Shown here: in pieces, positions 50,074 through 62,186 of the stretch
How the letters are laid out: the number at the start of each line of letters is the position of its first letter
Numbering within the stretch: the first letter of the stretch is position 1
Origin: Pseudoxanthomonas koreensis_A
GTDB taxonomy: Bacteria > Pseudomonadota > Gammaproteobacteria > Xanthomonadales > Xanthomonadaceae
Direction: 5' to 3'
Assembly: GCF_041890415.1 (NCBI RefSeq)
Contig: NZ_CP169056.1
Span: 1,426,001-1,490,000, forward strand
Length of the DNA: 64,000 bases
Made by a program: the position numbers and the translations under genes
The notes under the pieces: generated by a model
Told to the model about the DNA's origin: nothing
The model's input: the letters and a program-made list of their open reading frames with translations, nothing else
Database searches by the model: none

Positions 50074-51003
50074 ATGTTCGACCTGTCGGCTTATGCACTG
50101 AGATTCCTCGAGTACCTGGTTCTCATGGTTCTTTTCGGGGTTCCACTGTTCGGTTGGTACGGGTTGCGACGACCGGCACTCGCCGGCGCTCTGGCCGGGT
50201 GGCCATTCATGGGCGTTCTGTTGGTGAGTGCCGCCGTCGGGCTCGTGCTCACCGGGGCCGATGTCGTCTTCAAGACCGCCGACATCATGGGAATGCCGGT
50301 GGCGGACGTTGATCGCGGATCGCTTGGCTGGTACCTGCTCGAGACGTCCGCGGGCCGGGCAGCGATGGCGAGAGGCGCGCTGCTCGTCGCCCTGATGTTT
50401 GTGCTCGGATGGCATCGTCGCCGCGGGAAGGTGGAACCCGCCTTTCGGCTGGCCGCGACGCTGGCGGGCGGCGCACTTGCTTCGCTGGCATGGAACGGAC
50501 ACGCGGCCGCTGGCGAGGGCGTGGCAGGCGCGGTCCGGCTCGCTGCGGGCCTCGTCCATCTTCTTGCGGCAGGCGGCTGGATCGCAGCGGTCCTGATGTT
50601 CCTGGGTATGCTCCTGCGCGGCAAGGAGGCCTCCGACAGCGGGCGTCTGCGATCCACGCATGACTTGCTGCATGGATTTTCGACGCTGGGAACGATTTTC
50701 GTTGCTGCGCTCATCGTGTCCGGCATCGCTCACTACGGTGATCTCACGGCGTGGTCATTGTCGACGCTGGTCCAGAGCACCTACGGAAACCTGCTGCTGT
50801 TCAAGCTTGCCCTGTTCGGTGGAATGCTGGGCCTGGGAGCGCTGCACCGATGGACGCTGGTGCCGCGCCTGGGACGGGCGCTGGCCAGCGGGGATCCTGC
50901 GCAGGAGGTGCACGCCTTGCGACAGAGCGTGGCGGCAGAGGCCGTACTGGCCATCTTGATCCTGATTGTTGTTTCAGTGCTCGGGACGCTCAGTCCTGTG
51001 TAG
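50074..51003 (+). CDS. copD: CopD inner-membrane copper transporter
   Basis: 309 aa, eight predicted membrane helices; conserved histidines in the middle helices (NGHAAAGEG, AGLVHLLAAGGWIA) are the family ligands. Works with CopC to move copper into the cytoplasm, which may feed enzymes. TGAGGAG upstream. Confidence 0.87.
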   Translation: MFDLSAYALRFLEYLVLMVLFGVPLFGWYGLRRPALAGALAGWPFMGVLLVSAAVGLVLTGADVVFKTADIMGMPVADVDRGSLGWYLLETSAGRAAMARGALLVALMFVLGWHRRRGKVEPAFRLAATLAGGALASLAWNGHAAAGEGVAGAVRLAAGLVHLLAAGGWIAAVLMFLGMLLRGKEASDSGRLRSTHDLLHGFSTLGTIFVAALIVSGIAHYGDLTAWSLSTLVQSTYGNLLLFKLALFGGMLGLGALHRWTLVPRLGRALASGDPAQEVHALRQSVAAEAVLAILILIVVSVLGTLSPV

Positions 51004-51075
51004 CGGTTGCAATCCATACGGCAGCTCGAGGCTGGCACCGAAGGCAACGGGCATCAGCGCGAGGGCCACCACCAC

Positions 51076-51106
51076 TTGACTCTGGACCATGGTCAAGGGC
51101 ACACAC
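51076..51106 (+). promoter_or_regulatory. CueR-type operator/promoter
   Basis: -35 TTGACT (51076-51081), a 19-bp spacer with the dyad GGACCATGGTC and a poor -10 (ACACAC). The dyad is centred in the spacer as in copper-sensing MerR promoters. It sits 30 bp before the regulator, so it is probably used for the cueR-copA operon. Confidence 0.6.
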
Positions 51107-51135
51107 TCGGAATCTGGTCTAGCGGAGCGCCCACC

Positions 51136-51530
51136 ATGCAGATAGGTCAACTCGCCAAGCGGACACACGTGCCCATCGACACGATCCGCTACTACGAGAG
51201 CCACGGCATCCTGCCCGCCCCTGCCCGTCGCAATTCGGGATATCGATCCTACGGCGACGCCGACGTGGCGCGCCTGCATTTCGTGCGTCGCGCCAAGGCG
51301 CTCGGCTTCACGCTGCGCGAGATCAGCGAGCTGCTGCAGCTCTCCGGGCGGTCGGGCGAGGACATGGCGGCGGTGCGCGCGTCGGCGGCGGCACGCCTCG
51401 CCGACGTCGAGCGCAAGCTGGATGAACTCACACGCATTCGCGATGGGCTACGCCAACTGGTCACTGCCTGCCCGGGTCACGGCGGCATCCAGGACTGCCC
51501 GATCCTGGGTGCCTTGTCGAAGGAAGACGC

Positions 51531-51534
<4 letters not shown>
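51136..51534 (+). CDS. cueR: MerR-family copper sensor, CueR-like
   Basis: 132 aa. HTH MQIGQLAKRTHVPIDTIRYY, dimer helix, metal loop Cys112 and Cys121 in ACPGHGGIQDCPIL, the two-cysteine set of monovalent-ion (Cu/Ag/Au) sensors; no third cysteine near residue 77. Its stop overlaps the start of the copper ATPase (ATGA at 51531), so the sensor and pump are one operon. Confidence 0.88.
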
Positions 51535-53984
<2,450 letters not shown>

Positions 53985-54028
53985 CCTGGGTCAGTTGCAT
54001 CGGACCGGACAAGGGGTAAGCTCAAGTC

Positions 54029-54451
54029 ATGATCCGCCGTCGCCACCGTAGCTGGTTCCAACGCACCGTCCTCCTGGCGATGGCGGCGCTGCTCTGGTCC
54101 CAGTTCGCTTTGGCCGGCCATGGCGAGTGCCTGGATCTCCCAGGTACGCCGGCGGCTTTTGTCGCTGCCGCCAGCGACACCGGTCACGACCATGGCCACG
54201 GTTGCGATGCCGAGCTCCCCCCGGCGAGCAAGGCCCTGTGCGACGCGCACTGCACCGAGGGTGACATCTCGGCGGACAGTGGGCGCATCCCTTCGATTCC
54301 GCCGCTCCTTGTCGGAGCATGGTTCTCTTGGTTCGCAGTCGCCGAGAGTGGGGATGGTGCGCCGGGTGTCACGTCCACATGGGTGGATTCGCCACCCAGG
54401 CCTTCCTGGCACCGCCCAACCGCCCATCCCGCGGCCCTCCTGCTGATCTGA
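54029..54451 (+). CDS. Small exported His/Cys protein before the cus operon (140 aa)
   Basis: Signal peptide (MIRRRHRSWFQRTVLLAM, cleavage near ALAGHG), then CLDLPG, DTGHDHGHGCD and ALCDAHCTEGD, so several possible metal ligands. Resembles CopL-like leader proteins of metal operons in layout only. Function unknown; probably co-transcribed with the cus genes 120 bp downstream. Confidence 0.6.
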   Translation: MIRRRHRSWFQRTVLLAMAALLWSQFALAGHGECLDLPGTPAAFVAAASDTGHDHGHGCDAELPPASKALCDAHCTEGDISADSGRIPSIPPLLVGAWFSWFAVAESGDGAPGVTSTWVDSPPRPSWHRPTAHPAALLLI

Positions 54452-54572
54452 TGCCCGAGCGCTGACTGCTCCGCACGCCTGTGCGGTGCTGTGCGTTCGT
54501 GCCGTGCGCGTCGCGGCATGTGTTCCTGCCTCGTCCGAACGACCTGCGTCGTGTCGGCCCAAGGACACTGAT

Positions 54573-55895
54573 ATGGCATCCCTGTTCGACCGACTGCAGG
54601 CCAGGCGCCTGCACCCTCGTCCGCTGTTCCGCCGTCGGCCACCGCTCCGGCACCTGTTTGTATACGTGCTCGCCGGCACCTGGTTAGCACTGGCGCTGCC
54701 CGTGGCCGCAACCGAACCCATCCCGGGGCACAGCCTCGAGTCGATCCGCGCCTGGGTTCTCGAACACAACCCCGAGCTGCAGGCCATGGACTTCGAGGCC
54801 CAGGCCGCCGAAGCACGGATCCAGCCGGCAGGCGCCCTGCCGGACCCGACCGCCTCCCTTGGATTCCGTGGCCTCGATCCGGACAAGCCCTGGCGCAGCG
54901 CCGGTGCCGACCGCGAAGTCGACTACGCGCTGCGCCAGCGCTTCCCGCTCTGGGGCAAGCGTGGCCTGGCGCGGACCGCGGCCAGCCAGGACGCCGTCGC
55001 GGCCGGGCTCGCTCGTCTCACCACTTCGCGAGACCTGCTGTCCGATGCCGAGGTGGCCTACGCACGCTACTGGCATGCCGACCAGGCGGTGGCCGTGCTC
55101 GATCGCCGCATCGCCCTGCTCCGCCAGGTCGAAGAGATGGCCGGCGTACGCTACGCCCTGGGCCGCGCGGCGCAGCAGGATGCCATCCGCGCCCAGGTCG
55201 AGCAGACCAGCCTCCAGCGCGAGCGAATCGAACGCCTCGCGACCAAGCAGGAGGCGGTCGCCACCTTGAACGCGGTGCTGGGGCGCCGGTTCGATGCACC
55301 GCTGGCGACTCCCGACGAGGCGCCGCGCCTCGCCGTCCACAGCGCTTCGCTTGCCGAGGCACTGGATGGCGCCGATGCGCATCCCGCGGTGCGCTCGCAG
55401 CAGGCCCGTGCCGAGGCGGCGCGCACAAACGTCGAGCTGCAGCGTCGCAACCGCTTTCCCGACATCACCGTGGGCGTCGGTGTGATGCAGCTCGGCAACG
55501 GTATCGAGAGCACCGAACTGATGCTGGAGGTGGAGATCCCGTTCCAGCAGCGTGCACGCCGCGAACGCGAGCGCGAATCGCGCCTGCTCGAAGAAGCAGC
55601 GCTCGCCCGCAGGGACGCCACGCTGCGGGCCGTGGAGGAACGCGGCGCCTCCGCCTGGTCGCAATGGACCAGCGCACGCGAACGTCGCGAGCTGATCGAG
55701 AACACGCTGCTGCCGCAGGCCGACGCCACCTGGCAATCCGCCCTGGCCAGCTACCAGGTCGGCGAAGTCGACTTCGGGACGCTGCTCGAAGCACTCAATG
55801 AATGGCAGGGCGCCGACCTCGCACGGGTCGATGCACTGCGTGACGAACTGTTGGGCGCCGCCGCCGTGCGCGCCATCGAAGGAGAGATCCGATGA
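54573..55895 (+). CDS. cusC: CusC-like outer-membrane channel (TolC family)
   Basis: 440 aa from ATG 54573 (MASLFDRLQARRLHPR); signal-anchor near residues 33-50. Two outer-membrane-factor repeats with coiled-coil hairpins (ALRQRFPLWGKRGLARTAAS; QARAEAARTNVELQRRNRFP). Exit duct for the following Cus pump. Overlaps cusB by 4 nt. Confidence 0.85.
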   Translation: MASLFDRLQARRLHPRPLFRRRPPLRHLFVYVLAGTWLALALPVAATEPIPGHSLESIRAWVLEHNPELQAMDFEAQAAEARIQPAGALPDPTASLGFRGLDPDKPWRSAGADREVDYALRQRFPLWGKRGLARTAASQDAVAAGLARLTTSRDLLSDAEVAYARYWHADQAVAVLDRRIALLRQVEEMAGVRYALGRAAQQDAIRAQVEQTSLQRERIERLATKQEAVATLNAVLGRRFDAPLATPDEAPRLAVHSASLAEALDGADAHPAVRSQQARAEAARTNVELQRRNRFPDITVGVGVMQLGNGIESTELMLEVEIPFQQRARRERERESRLLEEAALARRDATLRAVEERGASAWSQWTSARERRELIENTLLPQADATWQSALASYQVGEVDFGTLLEALNEWQGADLARVDALRDELLGAAAVRAIEGEIR

Positions 55896-57304
55896 CCCGT
55901 GTCCAGACCCTGTCGCTCGCCATCGGCGTCGCACTCGCCGCCCTCGCCGTCGGCTGGATGGCCGGCCGTGCCACGAACCATTCCCCGACCGCGGGCACGT
56001 CGGTTGAGGCGCCCGCCGGCGAACGCAAGGTGCTCTATTACCGCAATCCCATGGGCCTGCCCGACACCTCGCCGGTGCCCAAGAAGGACCCGATGGGCAT
56101 GGACTACGTGCCGGTCTATGCCGACGACGCACCGCCGGCGGAGCCGGGCACGGTGGTGATGCCGCCCGACAAGGTGCAGGCGCTGGGCGTGCGCACCGAA
56201 GCGGTCAAGCGCGGCGCCCTGTCCGCCACCGTGCGCACCAGCGGCACGGTCGAAGTCGACGAGACCCGGCAGTACGCGATCGCGCCGCGCTTCGAAGGCT
56301 GGGTGGAGCGGCTGTACGCGAACCAGACCGGCATGCGGGTCCGCGCCGGGCAGCCGCTGCTTTCCGTCTACAGCCCGCAGCTGGCCGCGGCGCAGCAGGA
56401 ATACCGGCTGGCCGACGAGACGGCTCGCAGGCTGGCGGCCTCCGACCCCGCCAGCGCGGCGTCGATGATCCGGCTGCGCGATGCCGCACGCACCCGCCTG
56501 CGCAACTGGGAAATCAGCGACGCGCAGCTGGGCAAGACGGGCCTGGTGCTCACCGCACCCGCGGACGCGGTCGTGATCGAGAAGCCGGTGGTCCAGGGCG
56601 CGCGATTCGAGCCCGGCGAGACCATCCTGCGCCTGGCCGACCTGTCGACGGTGTGGGTGATCGCCAAGGTGCCGGCAGCGCAGGCCGCGGGCATCCAGCC
56701 CGGCCAGCCGGCCCGGTTTGAAACCGTGGCCCTGCCCGGCCAGGTGGCCGAGGGCGAGGTCACCTTCGTGCAGCCCGTCATCGATGCGATGACGCGCACC
56801 GTGGACGTGCGCATCGCCCTGCCCAACCCCGCTGGCGACCTGCGGCCGGGACTCTACGGCACCGTGCTGCTCGAGGAGCCGGGGGCCGGGCCGGTCCTGA
56901 CCGTTCCGCGTTCGGCCGTGCTCGACAGCGGCACGCGCCAGGTGGTGCTGGTCGAGACCGGTCCCGGCCGTTTTGCTCCGCGCGATGTCACCCTGGGTCG
57001 GCGCGGCGGTGACCGGATCGAGATCCTCGACGGCTTGGCCGAGGGCGAACAGGTCGTGGTCTCCGCCAACTTCCTGATCGACGCCGAAAGCAACCTGCAG
57101 TCGGCACTCGAGGGACTTGAGGGACACGCAGGACACGGGGTGCCCTCGGGCACCGGCGAGGATCCGCAGCCCGGGTCCGGTGATGGCGCCTCCGACCCGC
57201 ACGCAGGCCATGGTGACGAAGCCGCTGATCCGCACGCGGGTCATTCGATGCCGGCCACCCCGGAGGAGGCTCCGCCCTCCGCCACCGGCCACGAGGGGCA
57301 CTGA
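55892..57304 (+). CDS. cusB: CusB-like periplasmic adaptor
   Basis: 470 aa. Signal-anchor 1-25, then the heavy-metal-binding domain YYRNPMGLPDTSPVPKKDP with PMGMDYVPVY (Met ligands), the hairpin/barrel core, and a C-terminal tail of His/Gly/Asp (DPHAGHGDEAADPHAGHSM). The Met-rich motif marks a Cu/Ag adaptor. Overlaps cusC by 4 nt and ends 1 nt before cusA. Confidence 0.9.
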   Translation: MTRVQTLSLAIGVALAALAVGWMAGRATNHSPTAGTSVEAPAGERKVLYYRNPMGLPDTSPVPKKDPMGMDYVPVYADDAPPAEPGTVVMPPDKVQALGVRTEAVKRGALSATVRTSGTVEVDETRQYAIAPRFEGWVERLYANQTGMRVRAGQPLLSVYSPQLAAAQQEYRLADETARRLAASDPASAASMIRLRDAARTRLRNWEISDAQLGKTGLVLTAPADAVVIEKPVVQGARFEPGETILRLADLSTVWVIAKVPAAQAAGIQPGQPARFETVALPGQVAEGEVTFVQPVIDAMTRTVDVRIALPNPAGDLRPGLYGTVLLEEPGAGPVLTVPRSAVLDSGTRQVVLVETGPGRFAPRDVTLGRRGGDRIEILDGLAEGEQVVVSANFLIDAESNLQSALEGLEGHAGHGVPSGTGEDPQPGSGDGASDPHAGHGDEAADPHAGHSMPATPEEAPPSATGHEGH

Positions 57305-57305
57305 C

Positions 57306-60300
57306 ATGCTTGGTCGCCTCATCGAGTGGTCGGTACGCAACGTCTTCCTGGTCCTGGTGATGACGCTGGCAATCGTCGCCGGTGGCATCTATGCGCTGAT
57401 GAACACGCCGCTGGACGCACAGCCGGACCTGTCGGACGTGCAGGTGATCGTGTTCACCGAGTACCCGGGGCAGGCACCCCAGGTGGTCGAGGACCAGGTC
57501 ACCTATCCACTGACCAGCGCCTTGCTCGCGACGCCGAAGTCGAAGGACGTCCGCGGGTTCTCGTTCTTCGGCGCCTCCTTCATCTACGTCATCTTCGAGG
57601 AAGGCACGGACCTGTACTGGGCGCGCTCGCGCGTGCTCGAAAACCTCAACGTGGCGTCGAAGAACCTGCCGGCCGGCGTGGCACCTGCGCTGGGACCCGA
57701 TGCCTCGGGCGTGGGCTGGGTCTACCAGTACGTGCTGCAGAGCGACCGCCATTCGCTGGACGAGCTGCGCGCCATGCAGGACTGGTACCTGCGTTACCAG
57801 CTCACCACCGCGCCTGGCGTGGCCGAGGTCGCCAGCGTCGGCGGCTTCGTGCGGCAATACTCGATCACCGTCGACCCCGTGCGCCTGCGCGAGTTCGACA
57901 TCCCGATTTCGCGGGTGTCCGAGGTGATCGCCGCGAGCAACCGCGACGTCGGCGGCCGCGTGATCGAAATGGCCGAGACCGAGTACATGGTCCGGGGACG
58001 TGGCTACCTGCGCGGCATCGAGGACATCGAGAGCCTGGTGCTGCGCGCCGAAGGCGGCGCACCGGTGCTGATCGGCGACGTCGCCCGGGTCGAACTGGTG
58101 CCCGACGAGCGCCGTGGCATCGCCGACCTGGACGGCGAAGGCGACGTCGTGGCGGGGATCGTCATTGCGCGGTTCGGCGAGAACGCCCTGGCCGTGATCG
58201 GCGGGGTAAAGGACAAGATCGCGGAACTTGCACGCGGCTTGCCCGAAGGCGTCAGCGTCCAGGCGGTCTACGACCGGTCAGATCTCATCGTGCGTGCGAT
58301 CAAGACGCTGCGCACGACCTTGCTCGAGGAGAGCCTGATCGTCGCGCTGGTTTGCCTGCTGTTCCTGTTCCATGCGCGCAGCGCGCTGGTCGCGATCGTC
58401 ATGCTACCGGTCGGCGTGCTGATCGCAGTCATCGCGATGCGTGCGCTCGGCATGAACTCCAACATCATGAGCTTGGGCGGCATCGCGATCTCGATCGGCG
58501 TGATGGTCGATGCGGCGATCGTGATGATCGAGAACGCGCACAAGCACATCGAGCGCTCCGACGGCTCCCGAAGCCGAGCCCAGCTGATCATCGACGCCTG
58601 CCGGGAGGTCGGGCCGGCGCTGTTCTTCAGCCTGATGATCATCACCGTCTCGTTCCTTCCGGTGTTCGCCCTGGAGGCGCAGGAAGGCCGCCTGTTCAAG
58701 CCGCTGGCCTTCACCAAGACCTTCGCCATGGCCGGTGGTGCGCTGCTTTCGGTGACCTTGGTGCCGGTGCTCATGCTCCTGTTCGTGCGCGGCAAGATCA
58801 TGCCCGAGCAGAAGAACCCGGTGAACCGGTTCCTGGTCGCGGCCTATCGGCCCGTGATCGACGTCGTGCTGCGGTACCGCATGGCCACGATCGCGATCGC
58901 GCTGGTCGCCCTGTTCGCCAGCCTGTGGCCGGCGTCACGCCTGGGCAGCGAGTTCATGCCCACGCTCAACGAGGGCACCCTCCTGTACATGCCAGCGTCG
59001 CTGCCGGGCATGTCGGTGACCAAGGCGTCGGAGCTGCTGCAGCAGCAGGACCGGATCATCAAGGGCTTCCCGGAGGTGGAGTCGGTGTTCGGCAAGGCGG
59101 GCCGCGCCCTGACCGCCACCGATCCTGCACCTTTGGAGATGTTCGAAACCGTCATCAACCTCAAGCCCGAGGACGAGTGGCGGGACGGCATGACCACCGA
59201 CAAGTTGATCGCGGAGATGGACGAGGCGCTGAAGTTCCCGGGCGTGGCCAACTCCTGGACGATGCCGATCAAGGCCCGCACCGACATGCTGGCCACCGGC
59301 ATCCGCACGCCCGTGGGCATCAAGTTGTTCGGCACGGATCTTGAGCAACTCGACGCGCTGGCCACCGAGATCGAAGCCGTTGTGCGCGAAGTGCCGGGGA
59401 CGACCAGCGCGTTCGCCGAGCGCCTGACCGGCGCCTACTACCTCGACATCACCCCCGACCTTGGCAGCCTGGCCCAGTACGGCGTGACCCTGGGCGAGGT
59501 GCAGGACGTGGTGGCGGCCGCGCTGGGCGGCGAGATCGTCACCACCATCCTGCAGGGCCGCGAACGCTTCAGCGCGATCGTGCGCTATCCACGCGAGCTG
59601 CGAGACAACCCGCACCGTATCGGCAGCCAAGTCCTGGTGCCCGTGCCCGGCGGCGCGCAGGTGCCCCTCGGCGAGTTGGCGCGGATCGAGGTCAGGAAAG
59701 GGGCGCCGAGCATCCGCACCGAGAACGCGATGCTGGCGGCCTACATCTACGTCGATACGCGTCAGAGCGATTTGGGCCGCTACGTGAAGGCGGCGCAGGA
59801 AGCGGTCACCGAACAGGTGCAGTTCCCACCGGGCTACTACGTGACCTGGAGCGGTCAATACGAGTACATGCAGCGTGCCGCCGAAAAGATGCGCGTCGTC
59901 GTCCCGGTGACGTTGGCGCTGATCTTCCTGCTGCTGTACCTCAACTTCCGCCGCGTCACTGAGTCGTTGATCGTGATGTTGTCGGTGCCGTTCGCGCTGG
60001 TCGGCGGTGTGTGGCTGATGTGGCTGCTCAACTACAACGTCAGCGTCGCCGTGATCGTCGGCTTCATCGCGCTGGCCGGCGTCGCCGCGGAAACCGGCGT
60101 GGTGATGCTGATCTATCTCGACCACGCGCTGGAGGCTCGCGCCGCGCAGCGCCAAGCCGAAGGCCGCTCGCTGGATGCCGGCGACCTGCGCGAGGCGATC
60201 ATCGAAGGCGCGGTCGACCGCGTGCGCCCGAAGATGATGACCGTGGTCGCGATCATGGCCGGCCTGCTGCCGATCATGTGGAGCAGCGGCACAGGCTCGG

Positions 60301-60458
60301 AGGTCATGCGCCGCATCGCCGCGCCGATGGTGGGCGGCATGGTCTCGTCCACGGTGCTGACGCTGGTGGTCATCCCGGCGCTGTACTCGTTGATCAAGCA
60401 GCGGCAGCTGGCCAGGAAGCGGCCAACACCTGCTGCGCTGCCGGCGGACGTGTCGTGA
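57306..60458 (+). CDS. cusA: CusA-like copper/silver RND pump
   Basis: 1,050 aa, full length. HME-RND permease: helix 4 motif GVMVDAAIVMIENAHKH has the single D...E pattern of the HME4 (Cu/Ag) group, unlike the CzcA of the same window. Porter loops contain methionines expected to relay Cu(I) (LLYMPASLPGMSV, ALEMFETV-like). Ends before a MerR-type promoter. Confidence 0.92.
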   Translation: MLGRLIEWSVRNVFLVLVMTLAIVAGGIYALMNTPLDAQPDLSDVQVIVFTEYPGQAPQVVEDQVTYPLTSALLATPKSKDVRGFSFFGASFIYVIFEEGTDLYWARSRVLENLNVASKNLPAGVAPALGPDASGVGWVYQYVLQSDRHSLDELRAMQDWYLRYQLTTAPGVAEVASVGGFVRQYSITVDPVRLREFDIPISRVSEVIAASNRDVGGRVIEMAETEYMVRGRGYLRGIEDIESLVLRAEGGAPVLIGDVARVELVPDERRGIADLDGEGDVVAGIVIARFGENALAVIGGVKDKIAELARGLPEGVSVQAVYDRSDLIVRAIKTLRTTLLEESLIVALVCLLFLFHARSALVAIVMLPVGVLIAVIAMRALGMNSNIMSLGGIAISIGVMVDAAIVMIENAHKHIERSDGSRSRAQLIIDACREVGPALFFSLMIITVSFLPVFALEAQEGRLFKPLAFTKTFAMAGGALLSVTLVPVLMLLFVRGKIMPEQKNPVNRFLVAAYRPVIDVVLRYRMATIAIALVALFASLWPASRLGSEFMPTLNEGTLLYMPASLPGMSVTKASELLQQQDRIIKGFPEVESVFGKAGRALTATDPAPLEMFETVINLKPEDEWRDGMTTDKLIAEMDEALKFPGVANSWTMPIKARTDMLATGIRTPVGIKLFGTDLEQLDALATEIEAVVREVPGTTSAFAERLTGAYYLDITPDLGSLAQYGVTLGEVQDVVAAALGGEIVTTILQGRERFSAIVRYPRELRDNPHRIGSQVLVPVPGGAQVPLGELARIEVRKGAPSIRTENAMLAAYIYVDTRQSDLGRYVKAAQEAVTEQVQFPPGYYVTWSGQYEYMQRAAEKMRVVVPVTLALIFLLLYLNFRRVTESLIVMLSVPFALVGGVWLMWLLNYNVSVAVIVGFIALAGVAAETGVVMLIYLDHALEARAAQRQAEGRSLDAGDLREAIIEGAVDRVRPKMMTVVAIMAGLLPIMWSSGTGSEVMRRIAAPMVGGMVSSTVLTLVVIPALYSLIKQRQLARKRPTPAALPADVS

Positions 60459-60572
60459 TGTGGCCGACCTTCAACGCGCCAGGGCAAAGGCGGTCCGCGT
60501 GTGCGTTGACCCAAGATTATCGCTGCGGGAGCACTCGATGCCTTGGTGTGGATGGAGGCGTGTCAGCCGAGC

Positions 60573-60603
60573 TTGACCTGTGTGCGGGACACAGGTCTAG
60601 CGT
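60573..60603 (+). promoter_or_regulatory. MerR-type promoter with perfect dyad, ahead of the merR operon
   Basis: -35 TTGACC (60573-60578), 19-bp spacer, -10 TAGCGT (60598-60603). Arms ACCTGTGT and ACACAGGT around GCGGG form a perfect dyad. The regulator gene starts 27 nt after the -10, so the operon is likely self-regulated. Confidence 0.8.
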
Positions 60604-60630
60604 GATCACCATCTTTCCTGGAGCGCGCCA

Positions 60631-61137
60631 ATGATGGGCAAAGACGAAGCAGCGCCGCCGCTGATGACGGTACGCCAGCTGGCACAGCAGGGCGACGTCA
60701 CGGTGCATGTGGTCCGCAACTATCTGCGGCGCGGCCTCCTACAGGCGGCCACGCACACCGAGGGCGGGTATCAGCTCTTCTCGGCTTCGGAGCTCCAGCG
60801 CCTGCACTTCATTCGCACGGCACAGCAGCTTGGTTTCACGCTGGCCGAAATCGAGGAAATCATCCGCCACAGCCTGCAGCGGCATAGTCCCTGCCCGCTT
60901 GTGCGGGACATCATCCGGCGCAGGCTTGACGACACCCGCCAACAACTGGACAGGCTGCTCGCCATGCACGAGCGGATGGAGCGTGCCATCCACGCCTGGG
61001 CGAAGCTTCCGGACTCCATTCCGACTGGCAATGACGTCTGCGCATTGATCGAAGCCGTTGCCGCGACAGAAGGCGGCAAGTTCGTCAGGTCCACCCCGCG
61101 ACGCCTTCTCGGACGCCTCACTCAGGATTTGCCATGA
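60631..61137 (+). CDS. MerR-family regulator (168 aa)
   Basis: Winged HTH (LMTVRQLAQQGDVTVHVVRN, RRGLLQ), long dimer helix and a longer C-terminus than CueR. It has single cysteines (SPCPLV about residue 87; NDVCAL) but no C-terminal CxnC metal loop, so its inducer is unclear. First gene of a four-gene operon; the stop overlaps the next ATG (61134). GGAG precedes the start. Confidence 0.82.
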   Translation: MMGKDEAAPPLMTVRQLAQQGDVTVHVVRNYLRRGLLQAATHTEGGYQLFSASELQRLHFIRTAQQLGFTLAEIEEIIRHSLQRHSPCPLVRDIIRRRLDDTRQQLDRLLAMHERMERAIHAWAKLPDSIPTGNDVCALIEAVAATEGGKFVRSTPRRLLGRLTQDLP

Positions 61138-61439
61138 CTGCCCCCCGCTCTCCAACCACGTCGGGGTCCGGACGTTGGGTCTTCTGGATTTTCCTTGCGC
61201 TCGCCGTCTTCTATCTTGGCGTCGAGCATCGCGCCCACCTTGCTGGAACACTCCGCTGGTTGCCATTGGCCATCCTGCTGTTGTGCCCCCTCATGCATGT
61301 GTTCATGCACAAAGGACATGGCGGACATGGAGGACATGGACAAGGCGGCAATGCCGTCGACTCATCCAATGGGGGCCATGGCGGCAGCAAGCGGGCGCTG
61401 ACCGACGAAACGTCCGACACATCGAACGGAGGGCAATGA
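61134..61439 (+). CDS. DUF2933 small membrane protein
   Basis: 101 aa. One to two membrane helices (WVFWIFLALAVFYLGVEHRA; LRWLPLAILLLCPLMHVFMH) followed by a Gly/His-rich tail (HKGHGGHGGHGQGG). DUF2933 proteins go with metal-resistance operons. Probably metal-binding at the inner membrane. Coupled to the regulator. Confidence 0.82.
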   Translation: MTAPRSPTTSGSGRWVFWIFLALAVFYLGVEHRAHLAGTLRWLPLAILLLCPLMHVFMHKGHGGHGGHGQGGNAVDSSNGGHGGSKRALTDETSDTSNGGQ

Positions 61440-61440
61440 C

Positions 61441-62106
61441 ATGCACGCATCTGACGCTGGCTACGGTCTCTGGCTCCTCGCCGCCATCAACGCCGCCTTC
61501 TTCATCTTCTTCGCCTGGAGCTTCTACAAGCCGTTGACGCGGTGGGACTGGCGGGGGTTCGGGATGTTCTCCGCATTCGTCGTGGCCCTGTTCGCGGAAA
61601 TGTATGGCTTCCCGCTGACGCTGTACGTCCTGGGCGGGTGGCTCAGCGCCAACTATCCGCAGGTCAACTGGCTCAGCCACGACGCCGGCCATCTGCTGGA
61701 GATGTGGTTCGGCTGGCGCGCCAATCCGCATTTCGGTCCATTCCACATCGCGAGTTTCGTGTTTATCGGCGGAGGGTTCTGGTTGTTGTCGACCGCCTGG
61801 CCCGTGCTGTATCGGGCACAGCGAGAGGGTCGGCTTGCCCGTGAGGGCGTGTATGCGCGCATGCGCCACCCGCAGTACGTTGCCTTCGTGCTGGTGCTGA
61901 CCGGCTTCCTGCTGCAGTGGCCCACGCTGCTCACGCTCGTCAGCTATCCGGTGCTGGTGTGGGCCTATGCCCGCCTCGCGCGTCGTGAGGAGAGGGATTG
62001 TCTGAGCCGCTTCGGCGAGGACTACGTGAGCTATATGCAGGAGGTGCCGGCCTTCATACCGCGACGCCGGCGCGGTCCTGTCCGATCGGCGGGGGAAGCC
62101 CGATGA
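61441..62106 (+). CDS. Isoprenylcysteine methyltransferase-like (ICMT) membrane protein
   Basis: 221 aa, five to six membrane helices. C-terminal ICMT features: VYARMRHPQYVAFVLVLTGF (S-adenosylmethionine region), then RREERDCLSRFGEDYVSYM, a conserved end of this family. In bacteria such proteins accompany metal or phospholipid genes; the acceptor is unknown. Starts 1 nt after the DUF2933 stop. Confidence 0.85.
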   Translation: MHASDAGYGLWLLAAINAAFFIFFAWSFYKPLTRWDWRGFGMFSAFVVALFAEMYGFPLTLYVLGGWLSANYPQVNWLSHDAGHLLEMWFGWRANPHFGPFHIASFVFIGGGFWLLSTAWPVLYRAQREGRLAREGVYARMRHPQYVAFVLVLTGFLLQWPTLLTLVSYPVLVWAYARLARREERDCLSRFGEDYVSYMQEVPAFIPRRRRGPVRSAGEAR

Positions 62107-62186
62107 AGGCCGACCGTCGTGTTCCATCCCTTCGTGCTCTAGCAGTCTCGCTGTTTCGCCTCACATCCATGCAAGGAGTCCACACA